Positions 9,946 through 21,961 are shown, numbered from the stretch's first letter. The stretch is DNA of 64,000 bases from Portulaca oleracea (GCA_029582165.1 CM055889.1:28326927-28390926), one strand, 5' to 3'. Numbers and translations: made by a program. The notes: generated from the sequence alone by a model not told the origin.

Positions 9946-10837
9946 TTACACACCTACTAAATCTTCCTTTTAAACAAATCCGTCGGCTTCGCTCAGACCT
10001 CGAGAAGGCCCCTTTGAACTCCCTTTTTACATGTTCACCAACGCCTGCAACTCCCTCAAACTATCCAAAGTTAGAAATAAACTCTCAGCACATTAAGGGG
10101 TCACTCTCAACTACTGACTTATAATTACTCCACCTACCCGTACTCTCTCAATCTTCTCCTCTATGCTAATCCTCCAGATAATCCAGCCCATATACCCCAG
10201 ACTCAAGTAAATTGCTTATCAAATTCCTTTATCAGCACCACCACTTTATAAGCGCACTATTAATATTTGCACATTGCACTATAGAATTAACTCCACCAAA
10301 ATTTCAGCCAACCCTATTGTAGTAACAACTTTGCTAGAACCCTAACGTACACATGTATAAGTAGAACTTTGCCATCGTTTTACCTTGCTAATATAATGAT
10401 TAACGCAAATAAAAATGAGTTTTCATAATTATCATCAATTGTAATTACACATATAAAAATGTGTTTTCATAATTATAGTCCAAAGCTAAAACTATATATG
10501 TATTGCTATAATTATAATGTCTAATAAATTTACCATGAATTAGAATAGGCTAGGAGCACGTACGTTTATCACTTAAACTCTTGGCCTATATGTAATTTTA
10601 ATTTTATGTATTTTTATTTGAACAATTTTTCATATCTTTCATTTAATAACATAATTTATATCGTGGTCTTTTAATTTAAGTACATTAATAATTTAGGTTA
10701 ATTTTTATTAAAAATAATACTTATTTATCATATATCATGCATAGCACAAGTTTAAGACTAGTACTTTTTAATATTATAGTCATCCACTTAAATTAACACC
10801 CGTTCAAAAGAATAAGTAAAAAACTAGTAATAATAAG
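9946..10837. other. AT-rich intergenic DNA
   Basis: About 9946-10250 may be the leader of the LINE relic on the minus strand. The remainder is AT-rich without ORFs or repeats that I can define. Two short phrases, AAAATG(A/T)GTTTTCATAATTAT, recur near 10412 and 10456. Confidence 0.35.
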
Positions 10838-10839
10838 TA

Positions 10840-11116
10840 CTACCTCTGTCCCAGCTTAATTGTCCATTTACCTAATTTTACATAACCAGTGCACATTGAT
10901 AATAGTGTAAAAAGTTTGTTAATTGTCAAAATTACCCTTCAAAATCTTTTTTTTTTTATGGAAATCCTTCAAAATCTTTTACACAAAGTTGAAATTTTAA
11001 ATAAATCCATTTATTAGGAGTAAAATAGGAATCACAATTATTAAAATTGTAAAATAGACAAATTAAAGGAGACAAAAAAGTTAATGGTGTAGATAAATAA
11101 ATTAGGAGTGAGGTAG
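10840..11116. mobile_element. Stowaway-type MITE (Tc1/mariner)
   Basis: The left end TACTACCTCTGTCCC and the reverse complement of the right end, TACTACCTCACTCC, form inverted termini flanked by TA dinucleotides (10838-10839, 11117-11118). The interior keeps the palindromic partners CCAGCTTAATTGTCCATTT and AATAGACAAATTAAAGG. About 277 bp, no coding capacity. Confidence 0.75.
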
Positions 11117-11218
11117 TATCAATTTCATAACAAAGGAGACACTAAAACCCCAAGACGTATCTATCACTGTTGGCCAAAATTCTTGATCCCGAAGCTACGT
11201 TGCGGTGATAGATCCCCC

Positions 11219-11231
11219 GAACATTCGAGAA
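11219..11231 (+). promoter_or_regulatory. Perfect heat-shock element upstream of HOP
   Basis: GAACATTCGAGAA is an uninterrupted nGAAnnTTCnnGAA trimer, the binding site for heat-shock factor. It lies 568 bp upstream of the HOP start codon. HOP/STI1 genes are known to be stress-inducible, so the site makes biological sense. Occupancy is not shown by sequence. Confidence 0.55.
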
Positions 11232-11407
11232 GCCCCATGTTGGAGTTGCAGAAACTGTTTCCACTATACCAGAACTCTCTGGTCTTCCTCCAAGCTGTTA
11301 ACCGTCATTCTTCATCTGCAATGATGAGTTTCAATTCGACTCACTGTTGACGTGGCATGAAATGAGAATAGAATAAGGTCGTATACGACATTTCAGTGGT
11401 GAGAATA

Positions 11408-11454
11408 AAACTCGTCTCACGGGAATCTCGCTGTCAGTTTCGCGAGACGAGTTT
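11408..11454. repeat. Imperfect hairpin with 11-bp perfect arms
   Basis: AAACTCGTCTC (11408-11418) and GAGACGAGTTT (11444-11454) are exact reverse complements with a 25-nt loop. The palindrome GTCGTATACGAC lies just upstream at 11378-11389. It may be the core of an old MITE; no further termini were found. Confidence 0.6.
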
Positions 11455-11798
11455 AAAAGTGAGTTTAAGATAATAATATTTTAATCATAATTTTTTCTCT
11501 ATCCTTCTCCACCTCATTTTTGATCAATATAACCAAATTAATTATATTATAATTATATTATTAAGTAAGACCCACTGACTTTTTTAATTAATATGAGTCA
11601 AACTCATACTTATCATTGGAAAGCAAGCTAAATATATGGTTAAATTTTGACTCTATTGATAGGAATATACAAATTAATTACGCATTATCCAATTAACCAA
11701 ACTTAAGCTCACCAGGGGTACTCTTAATACCTCGTCTCTCGCTGCTCAACTCAGGCATTTGGGTGTTTACCTGTTATTGAGTGAATCGTTACACTGTA

Positions 11799-14700
11799 AT
11801 GGCTGAAGAAGCGAAAGCGAAAGGCAACGCGGCCTTCTCCAGGGGCAACTTCACGGAGGCCATCAAAAACTTCTCAGAGGCGATCAAACTGTCCCCAACC
11901 AACTACGTGCTCTACTCCAACCGATCCGCTGCCAACGCTTCCCTCCACAAATACTCGGAAGCCCTCGCCGATGCCAAGAAGACGGTGGAGCTTAAGCCCG
12001 ACTGGTCAAAGGGTTACAGCCGTCTCGGTGCCGCTTACCTGGGTCTCCACCACTACAATGAAGCCATCTCCGCTTACAAAAAGGGTCTTGATATCGACCC
12101 CAACAACGAGGCCCTCAAATCAGGACTCGCTCATGCCCTAGCCAACTCCACCCCGCCAACTTCTCCCTTCGGAGACGCATTCTCCGGGCCGGAGTTGTGG
12201 GCCAAGCTCACCGCGGACCCCACCACGAGGGCTTATCTACAGCACCCTGATTTCGTCACCATGATGCAGGACATTCAGAAGAATCCTAACAATCTCAATC
12301 TCTACTTGAAGGATCACAGGGTCATGCAGGCTCTTGGGGTTTTGTTGAATGTCAAGTTGAGGACTGCTCCTGATGATATGGAGGTGGAAACCCCTCAATC
12401 TGAAGATCAGCCCCCTAAGAAGAAGGAGGAGGAGCCGCTGAAGAAGCCTGACCCTATGGAGCTGAGCGAGGAGGATAGAGAAAAGAAGGAAATGAAGCCA
12501 TTGGCTCACAAGGAGAAGGAGGCTGGGAATGCTGCCTACAAAAAGAAGGATTTCGATACTGCCATTCAGCATTACACCAAGGCTATTCAATTGGATGATG
12601 AGGATATCTCCTACTTTACTAACCGAGCTGCTGTTTATTTGGAAATGGGAAAGGTACACCTCTTTCTTCTACCTTTTTTACTTTGGAAATTAAGTAATGT
12701 TGTGCTAGATTGATTCATTTGATTGCCTCACCTTTTTGTTCATGGAAGTTAATCTCAAATATGAATGCTTCATGATCAGGCTAATGTCTTGTTATCAATT
12801 GTTGTCATCTATGGTATATTTTGTTCCTAGGTGGAAGAATTCTGAGCTATATGTTACATTGAACATGTGCCAAATCATCCATTAATGGTTGGCTTTAAGG
12901 ATGCTCAATAAGGGCTAGTTCGTAATGTTCGTTTATTACAGGTTATGTCGCAGACTCCGGTTGTTGCCTCCTGGATAACCTGGTAACTGGTGTGGATGGA
13001 TATTGTGGGAAAAAAAGTTGGGTGATTTAGTTTTTTTATTTTCAAGGCCTGAGGATTGAGGAGTGTTGTGGGTGTGTGTCTTACATTTGTTGACATTTGG
13101 GGTGCTGAAAGGAGACCTATTAGGTACTTTGGATCACATATAGATTGGAGTGTCATGTGTGATCTTGGCTGTAAAAGAGCTGGCTGGGCAGGGCTCAACC
13201 CTAAAGCTCTATGAGGAATTTTGGGCGGGGAATATTTATGCCTCACGATAGTATTAATTTTGATGTCTAAAAACAATATTAGAATATCAAGTTGATATCT
13301 TTTTGTTAATTGTCAAGCTAAGTAGCATGAATTTCTTACGCAATGTTTAAGCTTTGTTTCATGACATCTAGGCACCAGCAAAATTTTGTTTTAACCCCTA
13401 TTTTATATATTTCATTGTAAAATCTCGAATTTAAAGAAAAACATAAGAAACTGAGTTGAGCCAAGTTTGAGGCTGTTTTGAGCAATTGGATTCCGAGCCC
13501 CCGAGCTGAGATTTTGTCTGACTGAGCTGAGCCCAGGCTAGGGTTTGTAACTGCTAATTTACAGCCTATTCTGATCTTATATAGATCAACTTTTGCCACT
13601 GCTTGAGAGCCAAACTGCGAAGAGGGAGAGGGTCATATACTCATATCTAGTTTAGTTACTGTGCGGTGAATTCCCTTCTGTTTCTTGCTACAGCTGAACT
13701 TTTGCTATCTTTTTTATTTGTTGGGGTGTTATAGAGTTCTGTTTGTTCAGCATGTCAGTTTTACCATTTCGTTTCATGGCTGTGAGATTTCTGCTTGTCA
13801 ATGTTGTATATGGCATTGGGACCATGTCTGATCACAGATTTCTAATTCATCCTCCTTTTCGAATTTATTTAGTATGAGGAATGTATCAAAGATTGTGACA
13901 AAGCTGTTGAAAGGGGGAGGGAGCTTAGATCAGACTACAAGATGATAGCAAGGGCCTTGACGAGGAAAGGAACTGCCTTGGTTAAAATGGCAAAAACTTC
14001 AAAGGACTTTGAGCCTGCTATTGAAGCTTTTCAGAAAGCTCTCACCGAGCATCGTAATCCTGATACATTGAAAAAGCTAAATGAGGCTGAAAGAGCTAAG
14101 AAAGAACTTGAGCAGCAGGAATATTTTGACCCAAAGATAGCTGATGAAGAGCGTGAGAAAGGTATCTGCTTTTGTTTTGCCCAGATTCAGCGGTAAACGG
14201 CTAATAGGTTGTAAGGAATTGAATTGTATAGTTGCTTTGCCAAAATGCCAAAAGCTAGTGGCTTGTCAACTCCTGCTGAATAGCGAATAACAAGAACTTG
14301 TGAGTTGTGACTAAGTTTTTTTATAAATGCAGGGAATGAGTATTTCAAAGAACAAAAGTATCCTGAAGCTGTTAAACATTACAGCGAAGCTATAAAGAGG
14401 AACCCTAAGGATCCAAGGGTAGGTTTGCTTATCCTCTCTTCAAAAAGCAGGAAAATTAGGATTCCATACATGCTAGCTGTTGATTGATGTCTAATTTGCT
14501 TATTTGCTATCACTTAGGCATATAGCAACAGAGCTGCCTGTTACACCAAGTTGGGGGCTTTGCCAGAAGCTCTAAAGGATGCAGAGAAATGTATCGAGCT
14601 TGATCCTGCTTTTGTCAAGGGGTACACTAGAAAGGGTGCTGTCCAGTTTTTCATGAAGGAATATGACAAAGCATTGGAGACCTATCAAGAAGGCCTTAAA

Positions 14701-15238
14701 CATGATCCCAACAACCAGGAGTTGTTAGATGGTGTGAGGAGGTGTGTCATTTGTCTATCAAACTACAATTTACACTGTCTTGCCTTTTCATATATGTTAA
14801 TGCTGATTTTTCATCCAGATGTGTGGAGCAAATTAACAAGGCGAGCCGTGGAGATTTGAGTCCCGAAGAACTGAAGGAGAGACAGGTCTAGCCTTACTCT
14901 TTCTGTTAAAGAATATGATTTAGGTTTCAGCACTGAGAGATTGAGACAACTTTCGTATTTGAATCTTTGCAGGCCAAGGCAATGCAAGACCCAGAAATTC
15001 AGAACATTCTCACTGACCCTGTTATGAGACAGGTAATTACTTGAGCTACGTTTTGGAAGGTTTACCATCAGTTGCCCATAAAGTCTCTTGTTTATTCTAA
15101 ATTGCATTTGTGTATTTTGGTCAGGTGTTGATTGATTTGCAAGAGAATCCAAAGGCAGCTCAAGAACACATGAAGAACCCAATGGTGATGAACAAGATTC
15201 AGAAGCTAGTTAGTGCTGGAATAGTTCAAGTCCGATAA
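11799..15238 (+). CDS. HOP: HSP70-HSP90 organising protein (HOP/STI1)
   Basis: Seven exons (11799-12653, 13873-14161, 14333-14418, 14518-14741, 14819-14885, 14973-15032, 15125-15238), all GT-AG and in phase, give 564 aa. Domain order is TPR1 (about 2-105), DP1 (about 130-185), charged linker (190-235), TPR2A (about 236-355), TPR2B (about 375-490) and DP2 (about 510-560). Carboxylate-clamp residues for binding the EEVD tail are present in TPR1 (K6, N10, N41, K71, R75) and TPR2A (K240, N244, N275, R316); the usual clamp Lys of TPR2A is Arg312, a conservative change. The protein bridges Hsp70 and Hsp90 in cytosol and nucleus so that clients pass between them. A GTG-started frame exists 18 bp upstream, but the ATG giving MAEEAK is the family start. 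A heat-shock element lies upstream. Probably functional. Confidence 0.95.
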
Positions 15239-15592
15239 ATTGATGATTTGCTAATACCTGCGTCTTGTTATGATTTTGCTTTAGCCAAATCAAATGTAAT
15301 TGGGTGTGATTGGACGATAATTAACCTGTGAGAATTTTTTAATTTCCTAAACGCATGTCGATTCTTATGGCACCACATCAAGCTGCCACGCCCTCTTCTT
15401 TCGGAATAATTCGGTTTGGATGTCTTCTCCACGTCTAATTAATAAGCAATGACATCTCCCATACCTTCATTAGGCTTGGAGGGAGAGGGGTGACAATTTC
15501 TAGCCTTCGTTGTTTTTAATTTTTTTTGGAGCGGAAATTGATTAATCAAGCAAAATTTTCAGCCATTATTATAGGCTTTTTGGATGCAAATT
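15239..15592. other. HOP 3' UTR and flank
   Basis: Expected 3' UTR followed by AT-rich DNA. No ORF and no distinct repeat. Confidence 0.5.
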
Positions 15593-15743
15593 ATTAGGTG
15601 CTCCCGGAGTACGTGCTCCACATTCTACAATTGTTCACCCATATGTATTAGGTTGTTCACTTTGATTATTATGATTGTTCACTCTGATTCATATGATTGT
15701 TCACTCACAAGTATCTAGAGTACATGCTCCGGGTGCATGTAAT
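15593..15743. mobile_element. Small MITE-like element with internal TTGTTCACT repeats
   Basis: The left end ATTAGGTGCTCCCGGAGTAC and the right end GTACATGCTCCGGGTGCATG are inverted and imperfect, with nested arms (CTCCCGGAG and GGAGTACGTGCTCC-like words). The interior holds four spaced TTGTTCAC(T/C) words near 15630, 15652, 15677 and 15702. About 150 bp, non-coding. The target duplication could not be fixed. Confidence 0.5.
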
Positions 15744-15949
15744 ATATATTGCTTTTTGGAACATCCAACTCAGCAAATTTAACTATTTCATGGATGGCTT
15801 TATTGTAGTTTTTCCTGACAAAGATGGTATGAAATTGCTCAAAAGACTTCTTTGAAGCAAGGCAATCATGGATAAACTCATTTGCATAACTACAATGAAC
15901 CTAGGATGTCTGCATCTTTACATTAATTGGGAATCAAGTTCGAGAATGA

Positions 15950-16103
15950 CCTTGTCCATTTGTAGGGAATTTGTGACCTGTTAAGGTTCTAGTTCGCCTG
16001 CATAAGCTTTGCTAATTTAAACTCCACCTTGTCCATTTGTAGGGGATTTGTGACCTTTTAAGGTTCTAGTTCGCCTGCATAAGTTTTACTAATTTAAACT
16101 CCC
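15950..16103 (+). repeat. 77-bp direct tandem duplication
   Basis: The unit beginning CCTTGTCCATTTGTAGGG and running through AAGGTTCTAGTTCGCCTGCA to CTAATTTAAACTCC occurs twice head to tail with only a few mismatches. Confidence 0.85.
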
Positions 16104-16539
16104 CAGTTACAAGATACTTAATGCCCCGGTTGCTACCACATCCTCATTTTGTATTATTGCTTCCAAACCTTTGAAAAATGGATTGCCCAAAGTTGCACCT
16201 ATGTTAATCTGCAAGAAACCCTTTGTTTGGGCTATTGAACCTTGCTCCTCGTTTTTCTTGAGGTTGAGAATGCGCATCCTTTCCACTATCCGATTGTACC
16301 AGGCTTCCCTATAAACACACGACTATGCTAATCATCAGTCTGGCATCACTCTTCTTTCCTTCAAACAACCACTTGTTTCTAGTTCGTATCGCTCAGATCA
16401 AAGTCATAGCAAGACCCCTTTCATCTCTTCTTAGCATATCGCAATGACTATGAATTCAAGCCCCAAAATCACCTTCAATTCTCTTGTCCAAATTTATATA
16501 AAAGGGCAGTTTTGCTTAAACTCTTTTGACACACAACAT

Positions 16540-16900
16540 TCCTAGAACAGAACGGTCAAAGTTTCAAACTCTCTCCACACATGGGACAATACACATCCAC
16601 ATTCATCTCCCTCCTATATGGGGTGGTTTGGGTTGGGAGGGAATATTCACTAGCTCTCCACAATAGATGTTTGACTCATGAGATTGTTATTGCCTCCCAG
16701 ATTTTATTCCATCTCTTATCAGTTATTGGAACACTCTCCCGTCCTAGTTGATCATCCTTTGTTTCATCTGTTAGGCCAGACGATAGACAATCCGCACAAC
16801 GGAATATTCGTAGTTTTCTGGCATTTTCCTAACTAAACATTAGTTGGATGACATCTTCTCTCCACTTCCTTGTCTCTTGGTCAATTAGTTCTGTAGATAC
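16540..16900 (-). pseudogene. LINE reverse-transcriptase C-terminal relic (zf-RVT)
   Basis: Reading the minus strand gives ELIDQETRKWREDVI, then RWNKIWEAITIS and, after small gaps, a KHLLWRASE-like phrase and NVDVYCPMCGES. This matches the region of plant L1-type polyproteins just after the RT, where a zinc-binding zf-RVT domain carries a CPxCG motif. Stops interrupt it. Homology may continue to about 15780 but is too decayed to follow. Same strand as the ORF1 relic at 8450-9945, but HOP lies between them, so they are not shown to be one element. Confidence 0.6.
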
Positions 16901-17099
16901 GAACAATGAACCTCACATGCTCACTTACCACCCTGAAGCGCATACATTCTATCACAGAGCTCTTGTTGGGGTAAGTTCTTCTCTTTCTTTTGAAATTCCT
17001 TGTAGAAAGTAATGTTATTCGTGCTTGAATCATGACAACTTGCTTAGGATGTGATAGATTTGAAAGATTTTTGCTTGTTTGTTGACACTTCTGTTGGTA

Positions 17100-17600
17100 T
17101 TGATTTAGATGCACTGGTAAAATCATTATGCATGTAAAATTCTAATGCAAAAACGGGCCAAAAATAAATTTTACCTAGAACGTTGATTAACCGTTTAAAG
17201 CTTGGAGGATAGGCTCCATTCCTAGGTTGGTATTACGACCTAAGTCTAATTTTGTAGGCGTTTAACCGACCGGTCAGACATTGGCTATTAAACTGAATTC
17301 TCAAGCCTGCTTTCATGAATGGGCATAAGTTTAGAGGTGTTTAACCGATTGGTTAAACCCTCTAATAGTGACCTGTTTTCTGTTTTTCGCCAAAAATCCT
17401 TTGCTATGTAGTATTTTGCAAGTCCCATTATTTCTCCTTACCTTATCTTGATGAAAGAATTGGAATTTTTGCTTTTACACGCAATATATGTCCAATGTCA
17501 AATCGTGCTTAAATATATTTATTTAAGTTGGAATATTCAAGCACTAATTTGACACCTGTAATTGTTGTAGAAGGAAGGTCTTTGAACTTGTTGCAAAGAT
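17100..17600 (+). other. Leader region of the PMD relic, no clear gene
   Basis: Contains two words, TTTAACCGACCGGT and TTTAACCGATTGGTTAAAC, that are near-palindromes around an AACCGA core. I see no coding match before about 17600. Confidence 0.35.
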
Positions 17601-17609
17601 CAAGATCTT

Positions 17610-18700
17610 GTGAATGTTATTGATGGGCTTGGCAATTTCGGTCGGAGAACCATTGAGGGCGTCAGCTTCGGTCTCTTCATGACCTGCCTACATTCTTGGT
17701 CTTTTAACGCACCGAGGGCGATTGGTAGGGCTTTAGCAGAAAGATTATGGGATAGTACTAATACTTTCTACTCACAATTTGGAGAGATGACGATTACCCC
17801 TATCGATTTTTCCATTATCATGGGGATTAGTTGGGAAAGAAGGCCACCAGTACGATTGCGGCCTGAATAAAGAAGTGGTTGATATCTTGAAGCCCGTGGC
17901 TGTTACTGTTGCAGCTAGGGGTTTGTACAATATTCAGTACAAATATATTGAAGAGGTTTTGGGAAAAAATAATGACTTCAGAAATTATCCAGAGGCTTAT
18001 CGTAGAATTTTGATCTTGACCTATTTCATCAGTGCGACCTTCTTCACCAACCGAGGTGACAAGGTTACACTCCATTGGATGAGGAACCTTCTAGTCTTCT
18101 ATGAGGTATGCTCCTATAACTGGGGTGAACCAGCATATGCCACCTTGCAGCGTAGTATGCTTATGGAGAGCCGACCTATTAGGCTTAGCCGTTAGGTTAA
18201 TTTAGAGGCTTTGAAGCCAAATGATCCCACTGGTCTTGGCTTATGGAAGGTTATTGAGGTATGCTCACACAACCTTTCATACCTGTTTTTATGCTAACCA
18301 TTCTTTGTGATTTTGTTGACTTGGGTTTATGAGTACTTGACTCCTTTGAGCTTGCCCACCAAGATGGCAACTCACGTTGTTCATGTCACTCAACGCTAGG
18401 CTCGAGGTCAAGTGAAGGACATAAAATGGCAACTAAAGCAGCTTGCAGAGTTTTGACGCTGATTGGATGTCATGACTGTAGTAAAATTAAGTTGTTTTGC
18501 TTAATACTACTTCCTAGAAGCTCTCTGTTTATTTCTCATTTTGTTTGCGCAGAATGACGTGGTCTATAACCCATGGCAGGATTTTGACCTTGGTAGTTTC
18601 AACAAGGAGATAATAGAACACTTTTGCAGGAAACTGTCTCTCCTTTCTGACCCCGTGGTTGTCTACATTCTCCCTGATCGTCTTACTGCTCAACTTCCTT
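17610..18700 (+). pseudogene. Plant mobile domain (PMD) protein relic, copy 1
   Basis: Frame 17610-17867 reads GVSFGLFMTCLHSWSF, LAERLWDSTNTFYSQFGEMT and ITPIDFSIIMGISW. The W-D-TNTF-x-FGEMTITP-x-D pattern is the signature of the plant mobile domain found in MAIN-like proteins and in transposons. The match continues in a shifted frame (17875-18195, ILKPVAVTVAARGLYNIQY and IFISATFFTNRGDKVTLHW-type text), then, after an intron-like gap, at 18541-18700 (NDVVYNPWQDFDLGSF). A frameshift near 17865 breaks it. At about 18700 the sequence switches abruptly to a gypsy RT. It is homologous to copy 2 (46031-48490). When intact, PMD proteins are nuclear factors or transposon proteins of uncertain biochemistry. 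Confidence 0.65.
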
Positions 18701-18705
18701 CTATA

Positions 18706-19487
18706 GGAGGTTCATTAGGGATTTCTCTACATTTTTACCGAGTGCATGAAGAAAGGGGCTTTGGCTTGGACCCCTAAGGTTCAAATGGGTTTTGATTCTT
18801 TCTAGGGGAAACTTACAAGGGCTCCGGTTTTGGCTTTGTCGGACTTCGAGTAATTGTTTAAGGTGGATTGTGATGCTAGTGGCATAGGTATTGGAGTTGT
18901 CTTGATGTAGAGTGGTTGTCCTATCACCTATTTCAGTGAGAAACTCAGTGGGTCAAGGCTTAATTATTGTAGCACGAACAACAAAGATTTGTCTACCATT
19001 GGTGAAGGGTCTTGACCATTGGTTCCATTGTATGAAACCCAAGGAATTTATAATTCACTCTGATCATGAAGCGTTGAAGTATTTCAACAGACAACACAAG
19101 CTTTGTGCTCATCCTACCAAGTAGGTGGAATTTTTGCTATCATTTAACTTTCTAGATAAGCACAAGAAGGGGAGTTCCAATGTAGTTGTTGACGCACTTT
19201 CAAGGAGGTATACTTTATTGTCTTGGTTGAAGCAAGGGTCTTGGAATATCTTGTATTGGATAGTTCTACAAAGAAGATCCTGACTTTGCTCTCTATTTTG
19301 GTGAGGATCCTCCTCACAAACCTACTTTAATTATCCAAGACGGGTTCCTTTTTTTAGGGGAACAAGCTTTGTGTACCCAAAAGTCCTATGAGGAAGCATT
19401 TGGTTTGTGAGGTGCATGGAGGTAGCCTAGTCGGTCACTTTAGGATAAACAAAACTATTGACATGTTGAAAGAGCATTTCTATTGGC
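18706..19487 (+). pseudogene. Ty3/gypsy pol relic, part 1: end of RT, RNase H, integrase zinc finger
   Basis: Sequence after 18706 reads, with stops and shifts, as GGFIRDFSTFLPS, WTPKVQMGFDSF, LFKVDCDASGIGIGVVL and YFSEKLSG, then IHSDHEALKYF (RNase H), and VHGGSLVGHFRINKTIDMLK (start of the integrase HHCC finger). In-frame stops such as the one after VVLM mark it as dead. The pol sequence resumes at 36688, after the nested insertions. Confidence 0.8.
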
Positions 19488-20757
19488 TGATGAAGTATAT
19501 TCATCATGCCTTAGTCTCACACTTGGGGATTCAAGGTCCTTGGTGGGTGCATTGGAGCCATATTGGTACACGGATGTCACTTAGCATGTCTATGGAACAA
19601 GCAAAACTAAAGCAGTGCAATTTTGGAGAAAATTCACAGGCTTCATTTCAAGTCCGTTTAGCTTGATTTTTGGCAGTCATGATCCTCATAATTGATCATA
19701 TTTTTCAGCCAAGTTTGAAGATTAACGCTTGTGTGGATCACTTTCAGCAAAGCATTTTCCAGGTTGTTTTGCCCAGAAAATTCAGTTCTGACAAGCTTCA
19801 AAGTTTTGCTTCGTACATGCTCATTTGGTGTCCAAAATGGTTGATTCCAAAGCCATTGGTTCACTTAATGAGCCCTTTAAGACTGTCTAAAGAGTGCACA
19901 TGACTGATTTTGAAGGACATTTTCTATAGCGCAATCAGTCCGGGTATGTCAGGGAGGTTCTGTTCTGGGCAACTTTGGTATTTTGTAATCTTAAAGAGCT
20001 ATTTTGGTCTTTTCACCCTATGCTCGAGTTATCTACTGCAAATATATGTTCCTAAAGTGATGTAGCAGCTTGTAGAGGCTTTGGAGAAGTAATTACTCAA
20101 GAGATGGTGAAGATTATGCATGGAATTCACTAATTACAAGTGCTGGTCCAATAAGAATAATCCAAACAACAAACCTTCTATTGTGTGGCATATTTTTGTG
20201 CTAAGCAATGTAATTATGTATGAAACTTAGCCTAAGCAGCTCATGTTAATGTATTTTACTTAATTAAGCTAGTTTAGTGGTTTCTTCATTAACCTTAATA
20301 GCTTAGTTTAGCTAGGTGTATGGCTGCTTATGTGCTGTATACATTCTAGCTCTGTAATCCTTTGTTCATTATTTGAGTTTTATGAATGAAAGTGAAGCTT
20401 GCTGCTTCTCTTATTTGTGAGTATCTAATGACTCTCAAATTTCCACTATAGTATCTAGATTTGGCAAGTCTAGTGGTGACAGTGGAGCTTGATTCATGCT
20501 TATGGTGGTGTGGTCTGTATCCATTTGTATGAGTTGAGTACTGCCCTTGTGTTTCTTGCTGTGGTGTGGTATGTATCAGCTAGAGCACAAGTTTATCTTT
20601 CGTTATTTGTTTGTTTTCCTTTCCTTAAGGCTGATTTTGATCACAAAATCATCTTTGTTATAATTCAAATCAGCTCTTGGAAGTTTATTGATGTTGTCCA
20701 GTGTTCGGTTGCGTATTTTTGGGTTTTTGTGAAGTAAAGGTTGTCGAATCCACAGAG

Positions 20758-21944
20758 TGAACCGTATCGGGTTCGGGTCCGGGCTACCAAAACCGGGCTT
20801 GTGGATGATGGCAAGAAGGAAAAAATCCCGACCCAACAATTCCACACTAAACCCACTCATCCGGGCATGTTCAAGAACCGTTACACCTTTTCAAGGGGTG
20901 GATTGATGAGTATCGGGTTGTCGTGGCTAAGGCGAGACGTCCATTGTTGGGGTCCAAACTGCGCCTCGGGTGTTTCAAACGGCCCGGGAAGAGATTCGGG
21001 ACTTGTCGATAACCACGAGGGCCTATGGGATGTTGGGTCATCTCGAGATGCCATGAATATTTGGCATCGTGATTTGGTTGTGAGCCGGGTGAATAAACAA
21101 AAGGTAATAATGGCGATCAAAGATTTGAAATACGCGTACCTTCACTCTTTGGGTCATAACTCCTTCGTTTTCAACTCCGATTGGTCTCAGATTTTGGGAG
21201 CTTAAAGTACCCACCAAGAGTTCCCATTGATATCTTACGGGCCTAAAACGGAGTTTGGATGAAGAAGTTATGCACGTTTGAAGTCGGCAGGGAAAAGTTG
21301 CCCAGAACAGTGACTCGCCCGAGTCGTCATTCTAGTCTTCCCCGACGATTGACGATGGCGCGTTGGAGTTGCCAAGCTATGGAGGACAGAGAGCTGACTC
21401 GCCCGCGCCACCATGTGACTCGCCTGCGCCATGCTTCTGCGATTTAACGCTACTGCCAGATTTTTTTCCGTTTTTAACCTAATTTCATGTTTAGTATAAA
21501 TAGCTCATTTAGCACCCTTTTTTAGCAGCTTTTGATGATGATGAACATGCTATTGCATTAGTTAGGGTTTCTCTAAGTTTTCTCCCAAAATCTAGAATAC
21601 TTTATCCAATCTTTTGGTGGTGTTTCTAGTCATTCCTTTATTGATCATTTGGTGGATGTCTCCTTTATGATGGTCATGGTGGGGTGTTAGACTTTGGTGG
21701 TGGACTACCTTTATCCAAGGTCATATCCAATCCCATTTGGTGTTCAAGGTTATTGATATTGGTTGATTTTGGTTATTATTCTTGTTATTGCTCAAGTTCA
21801 AGGCTATTGTTGAGGAGTTCAAGCATGGGTGATTGAGATATTCATCTTTCTCCCCTTATTCTATTGTTCATGGATTTCTCTCCCCTCTTCTACAACAACA
21901 ACTCAAGCTAAAATTCATCAATACCTCCACCGCGCCACGCTCCA
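20758..21944 (+). repeat. 5' LTR of the small gypsy element
   Basis: 1187 bp, TG...CA. It includes a TATA-like GTATAAATAGCTC near 21495 and the repeated GACTCGCC(C/T)G(A/C)G words near 21309-21430. It is matched by 23273-24475. Confidence 0.9.
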
Positions 21945-21946
21945 GT

Positions 21947-21961
21947 TGGTATCAGAGCTTA
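21947..21961 (+). other. Primer-binding site (initiator Met tRNA type)
   Basis: TGGTATCAGAGCTTA two bases after the 5' LTR, the standard priming site in many plant gypsy and copia elements. Confidence 0.85.

Noticed and set aside
12905..13599. Minus-strand ORFs within the first HOP intron
   Set aside because: No domain and no splice-compatible partner; they lie in intronic DNA of a well-defined gene.
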